From assembly GCA_027484025.1 (NCBI GenBank), contig JAIXTI010000101.1:1-52818 (forward strand): a DNA stretch of 52,818 nt, given 5' to 3'. Under the pieces are notes generated by a model. That model made no database searches. It was not told where the DNA came from and saw nothing but the letters and a program-made list of their open reading frames with translations. Position numbers and translations under genes: made by a program. This document shows positions 18,113 to 24,762 of this stretch, one piece after another. Position 1 is the stretch's first letter. Each line of letters opens with the position of its first letter. This stretch comes from a bacterium (lineage in GTDB: Bacteria; Gemmatimonadota; Gemmatimonadetes; Gemmatimonadales; Gemmatimonadaceae).

Positions 18113-19261
18113 ATGTCAGCCACCCTCGATTCCATCCCGCCGTACGTTTTTTACGAACTCGATGACCGGCGTGCCGCCGCGCGCGCGGCCGGCAAGACGC
18201 TCATCGACGTGGGCATTGGCAGTCCCGACGGTCCGATCCCGTCGGTGGTCATCGAAGCCATGCAGCGGGTGGCAGCCGAGCGGCCGCTGAGCGGCTATCC
18301 GTATTTTCGCGCGCACCCGGTGTTTCAGCGTGCGGTGGCCGGTTATCTCGAGCGCCGCTTTGGCGTGACCATCGAGCCGGCTTCAGAGATGCTCGCGCTT
18401 GCCGGTTCCAAAGAGGGGATCGCGGAGCTCGTTCTCGCGCACGCGAAGCCGGACGACGTGGTGCTGGTGCCCGAGGTCTACTACCCGGTGTACGCGCGCG
18501 CCACGATGCTGGCCGGCGCGGAGCCCGTGTTCGTGCCGTTCCTGCCCGATGGGCGACTCGATCTCGACGCGATCACGCCGCAACAGGCGCAGCGCGCGCG
18601 CGTGATGATCGTGAACTATCCGGGCAATCCGACGACGACGTCCGTCTCGCTTGAGGAGTTGGCGCGTTACGTGGAGTTCGCTACCGCGCACGACATCGTG
18701 CTGCTGAGCGACTTGGCGTACAGCGAGCTGTCGTTCGATGGCTACGCGGTGCCGAGTGTGTTGCAGGTGCCGGGCGCGAAGGCGGTCGCCGTGGAGATGC
18801 ACACCTGCAGCAAGAGCTTCAACATGGCCGGCGTGCGCTCGGCGTTCATTGCGGGCAACAAGGCGGCTATTGCGCGACTCGATGCGTATCGCGCGAACAT
18901 AGGGTACGGTGCGTCGACACTGGCGCAGCTCGCGGGGGCCACGGCGTTCGACAACGCTGAGCAGATCGTGCCGCCCATTGTGGCGGAGTATCGGGTGCGC
19001 CGTGACGCGTTCGCGGCGGCGATGAACGCCGGTGGCTGGGCAGTGACGGCACCACGTGCGACGATGTACTTCTGGCTCGACGTGCCGGCCGGGTACGACG
19101 ACTGGGCGTGGGTGGACGCGCTCATCGCGGGACCGGGAGTCGTGGTGACACCGGGGATGGCGTTTGGTGCGGCGGGGAAGGGGAAGTTCCGGGTGAGTCT
19201 GGTGCAGGGGGCCGAGCGGCTGCGAGAGGCGGCGGCGGGGATCTTGAGCGCTGGGCGCTGA
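18113..19261 (+). CDS. PLP-dependent aminotransferase, class I/II
   Basis: 382 aa fold-type I aminotransferase. It shows IDVGIGSPDGPIP near the start, a NYPGNPTTT substrate/PLP loop, the PLP-ring Asp in LSDLAYSEL, and the Schiff-base lysine in HTCSKSFNMAGVR. The C-terminal RVSL carries the carboxylate-binding Arg. The pattern resembles aspartate or LL-diaminopimelate-type aminotransferases, but I cannot fix the substrate. It follows priA by 50 bp; a TAGACT box 6 nt before ATG suggests its own leaderless transcript. Confidence 0.88.
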   Translation: MSATLDSIPPYVFYELDDRRAAARAAGKTLIDVGIGSPDGPIPSVVIEAMQRVAAERPLSGYPYFRAHPVFQRAVAGYLERRFGVTIEPASEMLALAGSKEGIAELVLAHAKPDDVVLVPEVYYPVYARATMLAGAEPVFVPFLPDGRLDLDAITPQQAQRARVMIVNYPGNPTTTSVSLEELARYVEFATAHDIVLLSDLAYSELSFDGYAVPSVLQVPGAKAVAVEMHTCSKSFNMAGVRSAFIAGNKAAIARLDAYRANIGYGASTLAQLAGATAFDNAEQIVPPIVAEYRVRRDAFAAAMNAGGWAVTAPRATMYFWLDVPAGYDDWAWVDALIAGPGVVVTPGMAFGAAGKGKFRVSLVQGAERLREAAAGILSAGR

Positions 19262-19320
19262 ACTGCGGTTGGTCCGGCGGACTCGTGGACGGCGGTTAGT
19301 CCGGCGATAAACTGGCCACG

Positions 19321-19458
19321 GCACTAGCCCTCAGGGAAAAGAACGTAAGGGGAAAGGAAGAAGCGCGGTTCGCTCGGCACGGAACAACGAACGCGTTGTT
19401 ACGGTGGACGGCCCTGCGCTTTTTCCTATGCTCTTGCGTTCTTTTTCCTGAGGGCTAG
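19321..19458 (+). repeat. Palindromic repeat, left copy
   Basis: The arms begin GCACTAGCCCTCAGGG and end CCTGAGGGCTAG; about 40 bp of each arm can pair, and an inner hairpin AACAACG-AACG-CGTTGTT lies in the loop. The sequence matches the reverse complement of the right copy at 19971-20104 almost exactly in its outer ~54 bp and again towards its right end, with a divergent centre. Its last bases supply the TAG stop codon of the minus-strand gene at 19455. Confidence 0.85.
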
Positions 19459-19856
19459 ATCCGTCGCTCGTTAAACGACGGACCCGCCGCGCGCTTTTCC
19501 AGCACCCTCCTGTCGTAGTGCCCTTTCAGACCGTACAGCATTCGCCTGATCTGCTCCAATTCGTCGAGCGTCGACTCCAGTCCTTGGATCGGTCCCGCCA
19601 GTCGATCAGCGATTAGGAGGTGTGTTTCACATTCGTACGCAGACCCAATCGCAACCATCAGGTGGCGCACGGTTACGGCGGGATATGGCTGTCCAATGCC
19701 CTCAGCAATGTTTGCGGGCACGGAGGCGATGGCGCGAATCAGCTGCGTAGCGACACCGGGAAGCTTGCGTGCGGGGATCTGTTTGGAGATGCCGTGGATG
19801 ATCACGGCGAGGTCCATCGAGCGCTGCCAGACCAGAAGGTTTTTGGGATCTTGCAT
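19455..19856 (-). CDS. Four-helix-bundle protein (23S rRNA IVP / S23-like family)
   Basis: 133 aa. The family start LLVWQRSMDLAVIIHGISKQ is clear, followed by a helix RAIASVPANIAEGIGQP, the MVAIGSAYECETHLLIA helix and LDELEQIRRMLYGLKG. Members of this family were first noted as intervening-sequence proteins in 23S rRNA genes and are related to the Avd accessory protein of diversity-generating retroelements. They are assumed to bind nucleic acid as oligomers, with no enzyme activity known. The TAG stop lies inside the adjacent palindromic repeat. ATG 19856 has no Shine-Dalgarno but TACACT ends 5 nt before it. Confidence 0.88.
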   Translation of the reverse strand: MQDPKNLLVWQRSMDLAVIIHGISKQIPARKLPGVATQLIRAIASVPANIAEGIGQPYPAVTVRHLMVAIGSAYECETHLLIADRLAGPIQGLESTLDELEQIRRMLYGLKGHYDRRVLEKRAAGPSFNERRI

Positions 19857-19861
19857 GCGGC

Positions 19862-19867
19862 AGTGTA
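19862..19867 (-). promoter_or_regulatory. Candidate -10 box (TACACT) 5 nt before the four-helix-bundle start
   Basis: On the minus strand TACACT is followed by GCCGC and ATG 19856. It would give a leaderless message, meaning the cassette carries its own promoter. The -35 is unclear. Confidence 0.35.
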
Positions 19868-19970
19868 GCAGCGGCCGCTCGTGGGAGTGTCACCAAAAGC
19901 TTCGTGGGAGGATCGGAATGACGCAATGCGAAGAACCGCGGTTGTCTGATTCGGCGGTCAACGCGCGACG

Positions 19971-20104
19971 GCACTAGCCCTCAGGAAAGAGAACGCAAGG
20001 AAAAAGCGCGGTGCCGTCCACAAGAACAACGATCCCGTCGTTCTTGGCGGAGCAAACCGCGCTTCTCCCTTTCCCCTTACGTTCTTTACCCTGAGGGCTA
20101 GTGC
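19971..20104 (-). repeat. Palindromic repeat, right copy (inverted)
   Basis: It begins GCACTAGCCCTCAGG and ends CCTGAGGGCTAGTGC, extending to a perfect ACGGCAC/GTGCCGT at 19968-20107. Read on the minus strand it aligns to the left copy. Both copies share the GTGGACGGC and GCGCTTTTTCCT blocks. An inner hairpin with CAAGAAC and GTTCTTG-like arms fills the loop. Confidence 0.85.
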
Positions 20105-20149
20105 CGTGGCGCATAAACCGCCGGACCAACCAACCCCCGACCCCGACCG

Positions 20150-20731
20150 TTACTTGGCAGCCGGCTTCGGCTCGGCCAGCGCCATATCCCACTGCACCTG
20201 CACTTCGTTCTGAATGGGATTGACCTTCGAGTCGTACGCCACGCCGTAATCGAGGCGGTTGATGGCGAACGTGCCGCGGAACCGTCCGGCGCCGCCTTCG
20301 TAGAACACGGTGCTGGCGGGGACGACAATGCGCTTGGTGGTGCCGCGCACGGTCAGGTCACCGGTGATGTCGAGCTTGTTGGGGCCAGTCTGCTTGATGC
20401 TCACCGACTTGAACGTGATGTTCGGGTGCTTCTCGACGTCGAAGAAGTCGGCGCTCTTGAGGTGGCCGTCACGACGCTCGACGCGCGTGTTGATGCTCGC
20501 GACGTCAATGGTGATGGCGACCGAGGAGTTCTCCCACTTGGCGGCGTCGAGCTTCACATCGGCGTCCCACTTGCCGAAGAAGCCGTGCGCGCTGAGGAGG
20601 CGCGAGTCGGCGACGAAATTGATTTCGCTGTGCGCCTTGTCGATGACGTGCGGCTTGGGCTCCGGGAGCGGGCGGGCCGCGACGAGCAGAGGGAGCAGCA
20701 GGGCGGCGGCGAGGCGACGGGTCGTGAACAT
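20150..20731 (-). CDS. YceI-family periplasmic protein
   Basis: 193 aa from ATG 20731, chosen because GGGAGA lies 8 nt upstream and because a signal peptide (FTTRRLAAALLLPLLVAA) then begins properly. The mature protein has the YceI lipocalin-like order: IDKAHSEINFVADS, HGFFGKW, ASINTRVERRDGHLKSADFFDVEKHP, ITFKS, ITGDLTVRGTTK and a final FAINRLDYGV. YceI proteins bind isoprenoid-type lipids in the periplasm and are often stress-induced; the ligand here is unknown. Its 3' end adjoins the repeat cassette. Confidence 0.93.
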   Translation of the reverse strand: MFTTRRLAAALLLPLLVAARPLPEPKPHVIDKAHSEINFVADSRLLSAHGFFGKWDADVKLDAAKWENSSVAITIDVASINTRVERRDGHLKSADFFDVEKHPNITFKSVSIKQTGPNKLDITGDLTVRGTTKRIVVPASTVFYEGGAGRFRGTFAINRLDYGVAYDSKVNPIQNEVQVQWDMALAEPKPAAK

Positions 20732-20822
20732 GATGGATCTCCCAGAAAGAGTTGGAAAACGGAGGCCGTCGGACAAGACGTCCTCTCAACAGACACAGTC
20801 CACACGATAGATGGACAGGCAA

Positions 20823-20836
20823 TTATTCAGTAATAA
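20823..20836. promoter_or_regulatory. AT-rich palindrome in the yceI/acidic-protein divergent gap
   Basis: TTATT-CAGT-AATAA is a perfect 5-bp inverted repeat in the 224 bp gap between two divergent genes, and stands out from GC-rich surroundings. It lies about 90 bp before yceI and 120 bp before the plus-strand gene, so it could be an operator or part of a promoter. No regulator is assigned. Confidence 0.3.
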
Positions 20837-20955
20837 GATAGTGAGCCGGTTTGGAAAGGCAACCCCCCGCCTCTCCTTGTTCGCAGCCCCTGCCGTCAGT
20901 GATCTTTCGAGACTGCGAGTGAACGCCTGTTTGAGTCCTACCCTACCACGCTGAA

Positions 20956-21735
20956 ATGACCGATCCGGTTCCCGCTGTGACCGACGAGCTGCCCGTCGAA
21001 ACCGTCGAAACGCCTGTCGCGCCTGCCCCGGCGGTGCACGACCGCGCCGACAACCCGGTCACGGAAGTGGCGGAGCGCTTTCTGCGCGCTGTCGTAGCGT
21101 CGGTCCCGCTGGACCAGATCGAGGAGCTCCATCTTTTCTCGCCGCTGCGTCAGGGCACCGTGGAAACGGGGATTGCCGTACTGGCAGCGCGGGTGCCGCT
21201 GGCCGTGGTCGAGCCTGTGGCCGAGGCGCCGGTGGTGAGCGACGCGCCGGAACTGGGGCTCGACGAGGAGACGGCAGCGGATGCGGGCGAAAACGATGCG
21301 GGCGAAACCGACGCGACCGCTGTCGACGCCATTGATGAGGCGCTCGATGCCGACGAGCGCCTGACCGTCGTGCTCGACGACAGCGACATGGTGAGCCCCT
21401 ATGCACTCGAGGCCGAGCTCACCGACGACGTTGCTGCAACGCTTGACGAAGTGAGCGCCGAGGAGTCCGACGAAGCGGAAGCGATCATCGAACCGCCGGC
21501 TCCCAAAGAGCGCCCCGTGCGCCATACCGTGTACACGGCGCGCTATCGCTACGTCATCAAGGGGCCCGAGCGCGGCAAGTGGGAGTCGAACGTGAAGGCC
21601 GAAGCCGAGGCTCCGCTGATTACGGTGGAAACGGTTGTACGCGGTGTGCAGCGTCGTGCTGGTGAAGATTCCGAAATCGTGCGCTACAGCGCCGCGCAGA
21701 TTGCGCGCGCCTTGCGGCTGCCGTACCCCGGATAG
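20956..21735 (+). CDS. Acidic protein of unknown function
   Basis: 259 aa. Residues about 30-75 form a conserved-looking segment (VTEVAERFLRAVVASVPLDQIEELHLFSPLRQG). A very acidic low-complexity linker follows from about 85-180 (runs of Glu, Asp and Ala). The last ~80 residues form a basic beta-rich piece (VYTARYRYVIKGPERGKW). There is no signal peptide. It stands 12 nt before the Fur-family gene on the same strand. The long acidic linker joining two small domains suggests a flexible adaptor, but I do not recognise it. Confidence 0.6.
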   Translation: MTDPVPAVTDELPVETVETPVAPAPAVHDRADNPVTEVAERFLRAVVASVPLDQIEELHLFSPLRQGTVETGIAVLAARVPLAVVEPVAEAPVVSDAPELGLDEETAADAGENDAGETDATAVDAIDEALDADERLTVVLDDSDMVSPYALEAELTDDVAATLDEVSAEESDEAEAIIEPPAPKERPVRHTVYTARYRYVIKGPERGKWESNVKAEAEAPLITVETVVRGVQRRAGEDSEIVRYSAAQIARALRLPYPG

Positions 21736-21747
21736 TTCGTCACCTCC

Positions 21748-22224
21748 GTGAGCCACTCCCCCGATGCTGCGGCGATCGTGGCCGACAAGGAGGCGTTTCG
21801 TGCGTTCCTGCGCGATCACAACCTCCCGGCAACGGCACAGCGACTCGCGATTGCCGACACGGTGCTCGAAACCGATCGACACCTGTCGGCGGAAGACGTA
21901 GCGCAGGAGCTCAAGTCGCGTGGCGCATCGGCGGGAACCGCCACGGTGTATCGCACGCTCGAAGTGCTCGTGCGCAGCGGTCTCGTGGTGGAGCGCGACT
22001 TCGGTGAGGGGTTCAAACGGTATGAAGCCTCGCGCGGCGTACCGCATCACGAACATCTGCTCTGCACGGTGTGCGGGCGCGTGACGGAGTTCCGTGATGA
22101 ACGGCTGGAGCGCATGACCACCCTGTTGGCCGAAGCCCACGACTTTTCGCGTCAGCGACATCGACTCGTGATTTACGGCTTGTGCGGCGAGTGTCGCCGC
22201 GGCCCCGGTCGCAGCGCACGTTGA
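21748..22224 (+). CDS. Fur-family metal-responsive repressor
   Basis: 158 aa from GTG 21748. The winged-helix DNA-binding domain contains PATAQRLAIADTVLETDRHLSAEDVAQEL and the recognition helix AGTATVYRTLEVLVRSGLV. The C-terminal dimer domain has HHEHLLCTVCGRV (regulatory His plus C-x2-C), followed by LCGECRRG (second C-x2-C), the structural zinc site seen in Fur, Zur and PerR. I cannot choose between iron, zinc and peroxide sensing. Ferritin-like genes lie nearby, beyond ccdA on the other strand. It precedes ccdA by about 40 nt. Confidence 0.9.
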   Translation: MSHSPDAAAIVADKEAFRAFLRDHNLPATAQRLAIADTVLETDRHLSAEDVAQELKSRGASAGTATVYRTLEVLVRSGLVVERDFGEGFKRYEASRGVPHHEHLLCTVCGRVTEFRDERLERMTTLLAEAHDFSRQRHRLVIYGLCGECRRGPGRSAR

Positions 22225-22265
22225 TTCGACGATGACACTTTCAGCTTCCCTTCGCATGGCTATCC

Positions 22266-22991
22266 GTGGCACCTGAATCACTCACCGTCCTAGTGGCCTT
22301 CACCGCGGGGTTGCTCAGTTTCTTGAGCCCCTGCGTGCTGCCGCTCGTGCCCAGCTACGTCACGTTCATCACGGGGATGGGGCTGGACGACGTGTCGCGC
22401 GCCAAGCGGGCGGCGCTCGTGCATGCGCTGCTCTTCGTGCTCGGGTTCACGTTCATCTTCGTGGCACTCGGCGCTGGCGCCAGCGCGTTCGGACAGTTGC
22501 TGCGCCAGTATCGTGAGTGGATCGCCAGGATCGGCGGCGTGATGATGGTGCTGATGGGGCTCTGGATGCTCGACGTCATCAAGATCGGCGCCCTGCAGCA
22601 GGAGCGGCGCATGCATCTGAGCGACAAGCCACTCGGCTATCTGGGCACCGTATTCGTCGGTATCGCCTTCGGTGCCGGATGGACGCCGTGCCTCGGCCCG
22701 ACGCTGGGAGCCATTCTGTTGCTCGCGGCCAACGAAACGGAGCTCACCAAAGGCATCACGCTGCTCACCGCGTACTCCATGGGGCTCGCGGTGCCGTTTC
22801 TGCTCAGCGCGTTGGCCATCGAACGGTTCCTTGGCTTCTTCCAGAAGTTCAAGCACAACATTGGCCGCGTGAACCGCATTGCGGGCGGGTTGCTCGTTGT
22901 CGTTGGCATTCTGATGTTCACGGGATGGTTCGAGCGACTGGCCGCACTGCTGCAGCCGCTGACGCCAGCGTTTCTGCTCGAACGGTTGTAA
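22266..22991 (+). CDS. ccdA: CcdA-type cytochrome c biogenesis / thiol-transfer membrane protein
   Basis: 241 aa with six membrane helices, the size of CcdA rather than full DsbD. The two redox cysteines lie in LSPCVLPLVPSY (TM1) and GWTPCLGPTLG (TM4), each next to prolines as the family requires. CcdA passes electrons from cytosolic thioredoxin to periplasmic thiol proteins, for example for cytochrome c maturation. No thioredoxin-like partner is adjacent. The GTG start follows closely on the Fur-family gene, and a strong terminator lies 8 nt after the stop. Confidence 0.93.
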   Translation: MAPESLTVLVAFTAGLLSFLSPCVLPLVPSYVTFITGMGLDDVSRAKRAALVHALLFVLGFTFIFVALGAGASAFGQLLRQYREWIARIGGVMMVLMGLWMLDVIKIGALQQERRMHLSDKPLGYLGTVFVGIAFGAGWTPCLGPTLGAILLLAANETELTKGITLLTAYSMGLAVPFLLSALAIERFLGFFQKFKHNIGRVNRIAGGLLVVVGILMFTGWFERLAALLQPLTPAFLLERL

Positions 22992-22998
22992 CGCAACA

Positions 22999-23025
22999 AA
23001 GGGCGCTCCGCGGTGGAGCGCCCTT
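22999..23025. terminator. Bidirectional terminator between ccdA and the ferritin-like gene
   Basis: AAGGGCGCTCC and GGAGCGCCCTT form a perfect 11-bp stem with a 5-nt loop. It lies between convergent genes, 8 nt after one stop and 28 nt after the other. Confidence 0.85.
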
Positions 23026-23053
23026 CGCGTATTCGTGTTTGGCGCTGCGTGCC

Positions 23054-23890
23054 TTACGCGAGGAACGGCGTCACGATGGCCGTCACCTGAGACTTGGTGA
23101 GCGGTTCATCGAACGCTTCGGTGGCGGCCACGAGGCCTCCATTCGCGCTGAAGCCAGGGAGCGTTGAGAGCATCGCGCCGCCTTGGGTGGCGTTGTCTTC
23201 GCCATCGTAAATGCCCTGCGTGAACGCGGGGAGATCCTCGCGGCTGTTTCCCGTGATCCATCCCTTCTTGCCACGCAGACGCCGTACTTGCGCGGCGTGT
23301 CGCGCCTCGACGGAGTGAATGGAGAGCGCGGCGCCGAGGGCCGCCTTGTCGTTGATGAGGCGCGACGCCTGGCCCTTGTAGGCGCGCACGCCGGTATCCT
23401 CGAAGGCCATCGCGAGCGCCTTGAACGTTTCGTACTGCCCCGCGCCGAAGTTGAAGCCGGCCAGCGCTCCCTTGGCGGTGAAGTCGAACGCCGGCTTCGC
23501 GATCGGGGAGGCGCCCTTCTGCGAAATGAGCGTCTGCAGTGCCTGCACGTGCACCGTTTCGTGGCCCGCGATGACGGTGAACATGGTACGGTCCGCCGCA
23601 TCGATCAGGCCACTCGCCGCGATGCCACGATTGTAAAAGTCAGCTTCGAGGTGCTCGAGTAACAGTGCGAACTGCAGCACGTCGAGGACGTCGGACGGCG
23701 CCTGTCCGTATACATCGCGGGCGAGGGCGCCGAGTGCAATGGGGATGCTACCGAGCGCAAGCAACGCCGCGGTGCGGGTGCTGACTGATGCGCCGTCGGC
23801 GATTTCCGCCTCGCGCTGCGCCAGTGTTTCGCGGATGTCGGGGTCGATCGTCTCGACCAGCGGCATCGCGTTGAGCGATGAAGTCGTCAT
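23054..23890 (-). CDS. Ferritin-like domain protein (downstream copy)
   Basis: 278 aa from ATG 23890, preceded by GAGGA at good spacing. The ferritin-like four-helix domain shows helix A LQFALLLEHLEADFYNRG, the second helix with HETVHVQALQ, and later IHSVEARHAAQVR, giving the Glu and His residues expected of a di-metal site. Residues about 40-60 form a hydrophobic segment (RTAALLALGSIPIALGALA) that could be a non-cleaved anchor or Tat-like leader. It is a diverged tandem copy of the next gene and starts 12 nt after it. The metal and reaction are unknown. Confidence 0.85.
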   Translation of the reverse strand: MTTSSLNAMPLVETIDPDIRETLAQREAEIADGASVSTRTAALLALGSIPIALGALARDVYGQAPSDVLDVLQFALLLEHLEADFYNRGIAASGLIDAADRTMFTVIAGHETVHVQALQTLISQKGASPIAKPAFDFTAKGALAGFNFGAGQYETFKALAMAFEDTGVRAYKGQASRLINDKAALGAALSIHSVEARHAAQVRRLRGKKGWITGNSREDLPAFTQGIYDGEDNATQGGAMLSTLPGFSANGGLVAATEAFDEPLTKSQVTAIVTPFLA

Positions 23891-23901
23891 GGTCGTGTTC
23901 C

Positions 23902-24654
23902 TCAACCGTTGTTGTTGGGGCCCTGCACGAATGTGCCGGGCGCGTTCGCGAAGCCGAGCTTCTCCACCACGAAGTTCTGTGCGGCGCCGGCGACCTTGGT
24001 GGGGGAGTACACGTCATCGAACGCCGTGGGCGAGAAGTCGCCCGACTTGGGATTGAGCAAGTCGCGAATGACCGACGCGTGCCGCGCTTCGACCGACACG
24101 ATCTTGCCGGCGAGTGTGAGCAGGTCGGCCGAGGCGAGATACTGTCCGGCGCCGTTGTAGGCGGCCACACCGAGATCTTCGAACGTCTTGGCGGCCATGA
24201 GCACCGACGTGCGATCGCGGAAGTTTACGCCGGGATAGGTTGGGTTGACTGTAAAGTCGTTGCTGGCGCCGAGGGCGGCCTTGAAGAGTTCGCGGTGCTG
24301 CACTTCGTGATACTTGATGTCGAGCAGCACGGCCTTCTCGGCGGCGGTCAAATTCGACGCATCGAAGTTGCCGACGACTCGCGTGTAGAAGTCGGCTTCG
24401 AGCTGTTCCAACGCGTACGCGAACTGGAGCACGGCGATATCGCCCTTGGCGAAATCGATGATGAGCGGCGAGCCGCTGTTGGGCGTGACGTCGCTACCGG
24501 GCGAGGTGGGGTTGTCGTCACCGCAGGCCGCGAGCGCGGCAGGGAGCAGCATGAGGCTGCCCCCCATGGCCATGAGCTTGAGGATGTCACGGCGGGAGCG
24601 CGGGTTGTGCAGCAACCCCGCGTCTCCAATGGAGACGAACGGTTTGTCGGACAT
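23902..24654 (-). CDS. Ferritin-like domain lipoprotein with Tat-type leader (upstream copy)
   Basis: 250 aa from ATG 24654, chosen for the AGGGAG ribosome site just upstream. The leader has SRRDILKLMAMGG, a twin-arginine type motif, then a hydrophobic core and a lipobox L-A-A-C, so a folded, possibly metal-loaded lipoprotein may be exported. The ferritin-like domain has LQFAYALEQLEADFYTRV, YHEVQHRELF and VSVEARHASVIR, matching the neighbour position by position. Both genes probably form one transcript. It may follow the ABC exporter, whose stop is about 110 bp upstream. Confidence 0.87.
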   Translation of the reverse strand: MSDKPFVSIGDAGLLHNPRSRRDILKLMAMGGSLMLLPAALAACGDDNPTSPGSDVTPNSGSPLIIDFAKGDIAVLQFAYALEQLEADFYTRVVGNFDASNLTAAEKAVLLDIKYHEVQHRELFKAALGASNDFTVNPTYPGVNFRDRTSVLMAAKTFEDLGVAAYNGAGQYLASADLLTLAGKIVSVEARHASVIRDLLNPKSGDFSPTAFDDVYSPTKVAGAAQNFVVEKLGFANAPGTFVQGPNNNG

Positions 24655-24762
24655 GAAACTCCCTGGGCTGTACGGACGAGCCGGGCGCATCCCCATGCAT
24701 TCGCCATGGAGGGATGTCGCCGACGGCAGTGCTACGCCGCCCGGGAGATGCCGGATGTATCG

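Larger units (their letters stand above)
19267..20131. mobile_element. Cassette: four-helix-bundle gene between inverted palindromic repeats
   Basis: A 14-bp perfect outer inverted repeat (GGTTGGTCCGGCGG at 19267-19280 and its complement at 20118-20131) encloses two larger inverted copies of a ~135 bp palindromic repeat. Between these lies one gene for a four-helix-bundle protein. The segment sits between an aminotransferase and a YceI gene that have no link to each other. No transposase is present, so if it moved it did so with help in trans. Calling it mobile is inference from structure; a target-site duplication was not found. Confidence 0.5.

Noticed and set aside
19455-19856. Diversity-generating retroelement, suggested by the Avd-like four-helix-bundle protein
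   Set aside because: No reverse transcriptase and no template/variable repeat pair is present; the flanking repeats are palindromic.
19321-20104. CRISPR array or classical insertion sequence
   Set aside because: There are only two long inverted copies with no spacers, and no transposase gene is present between or near them.
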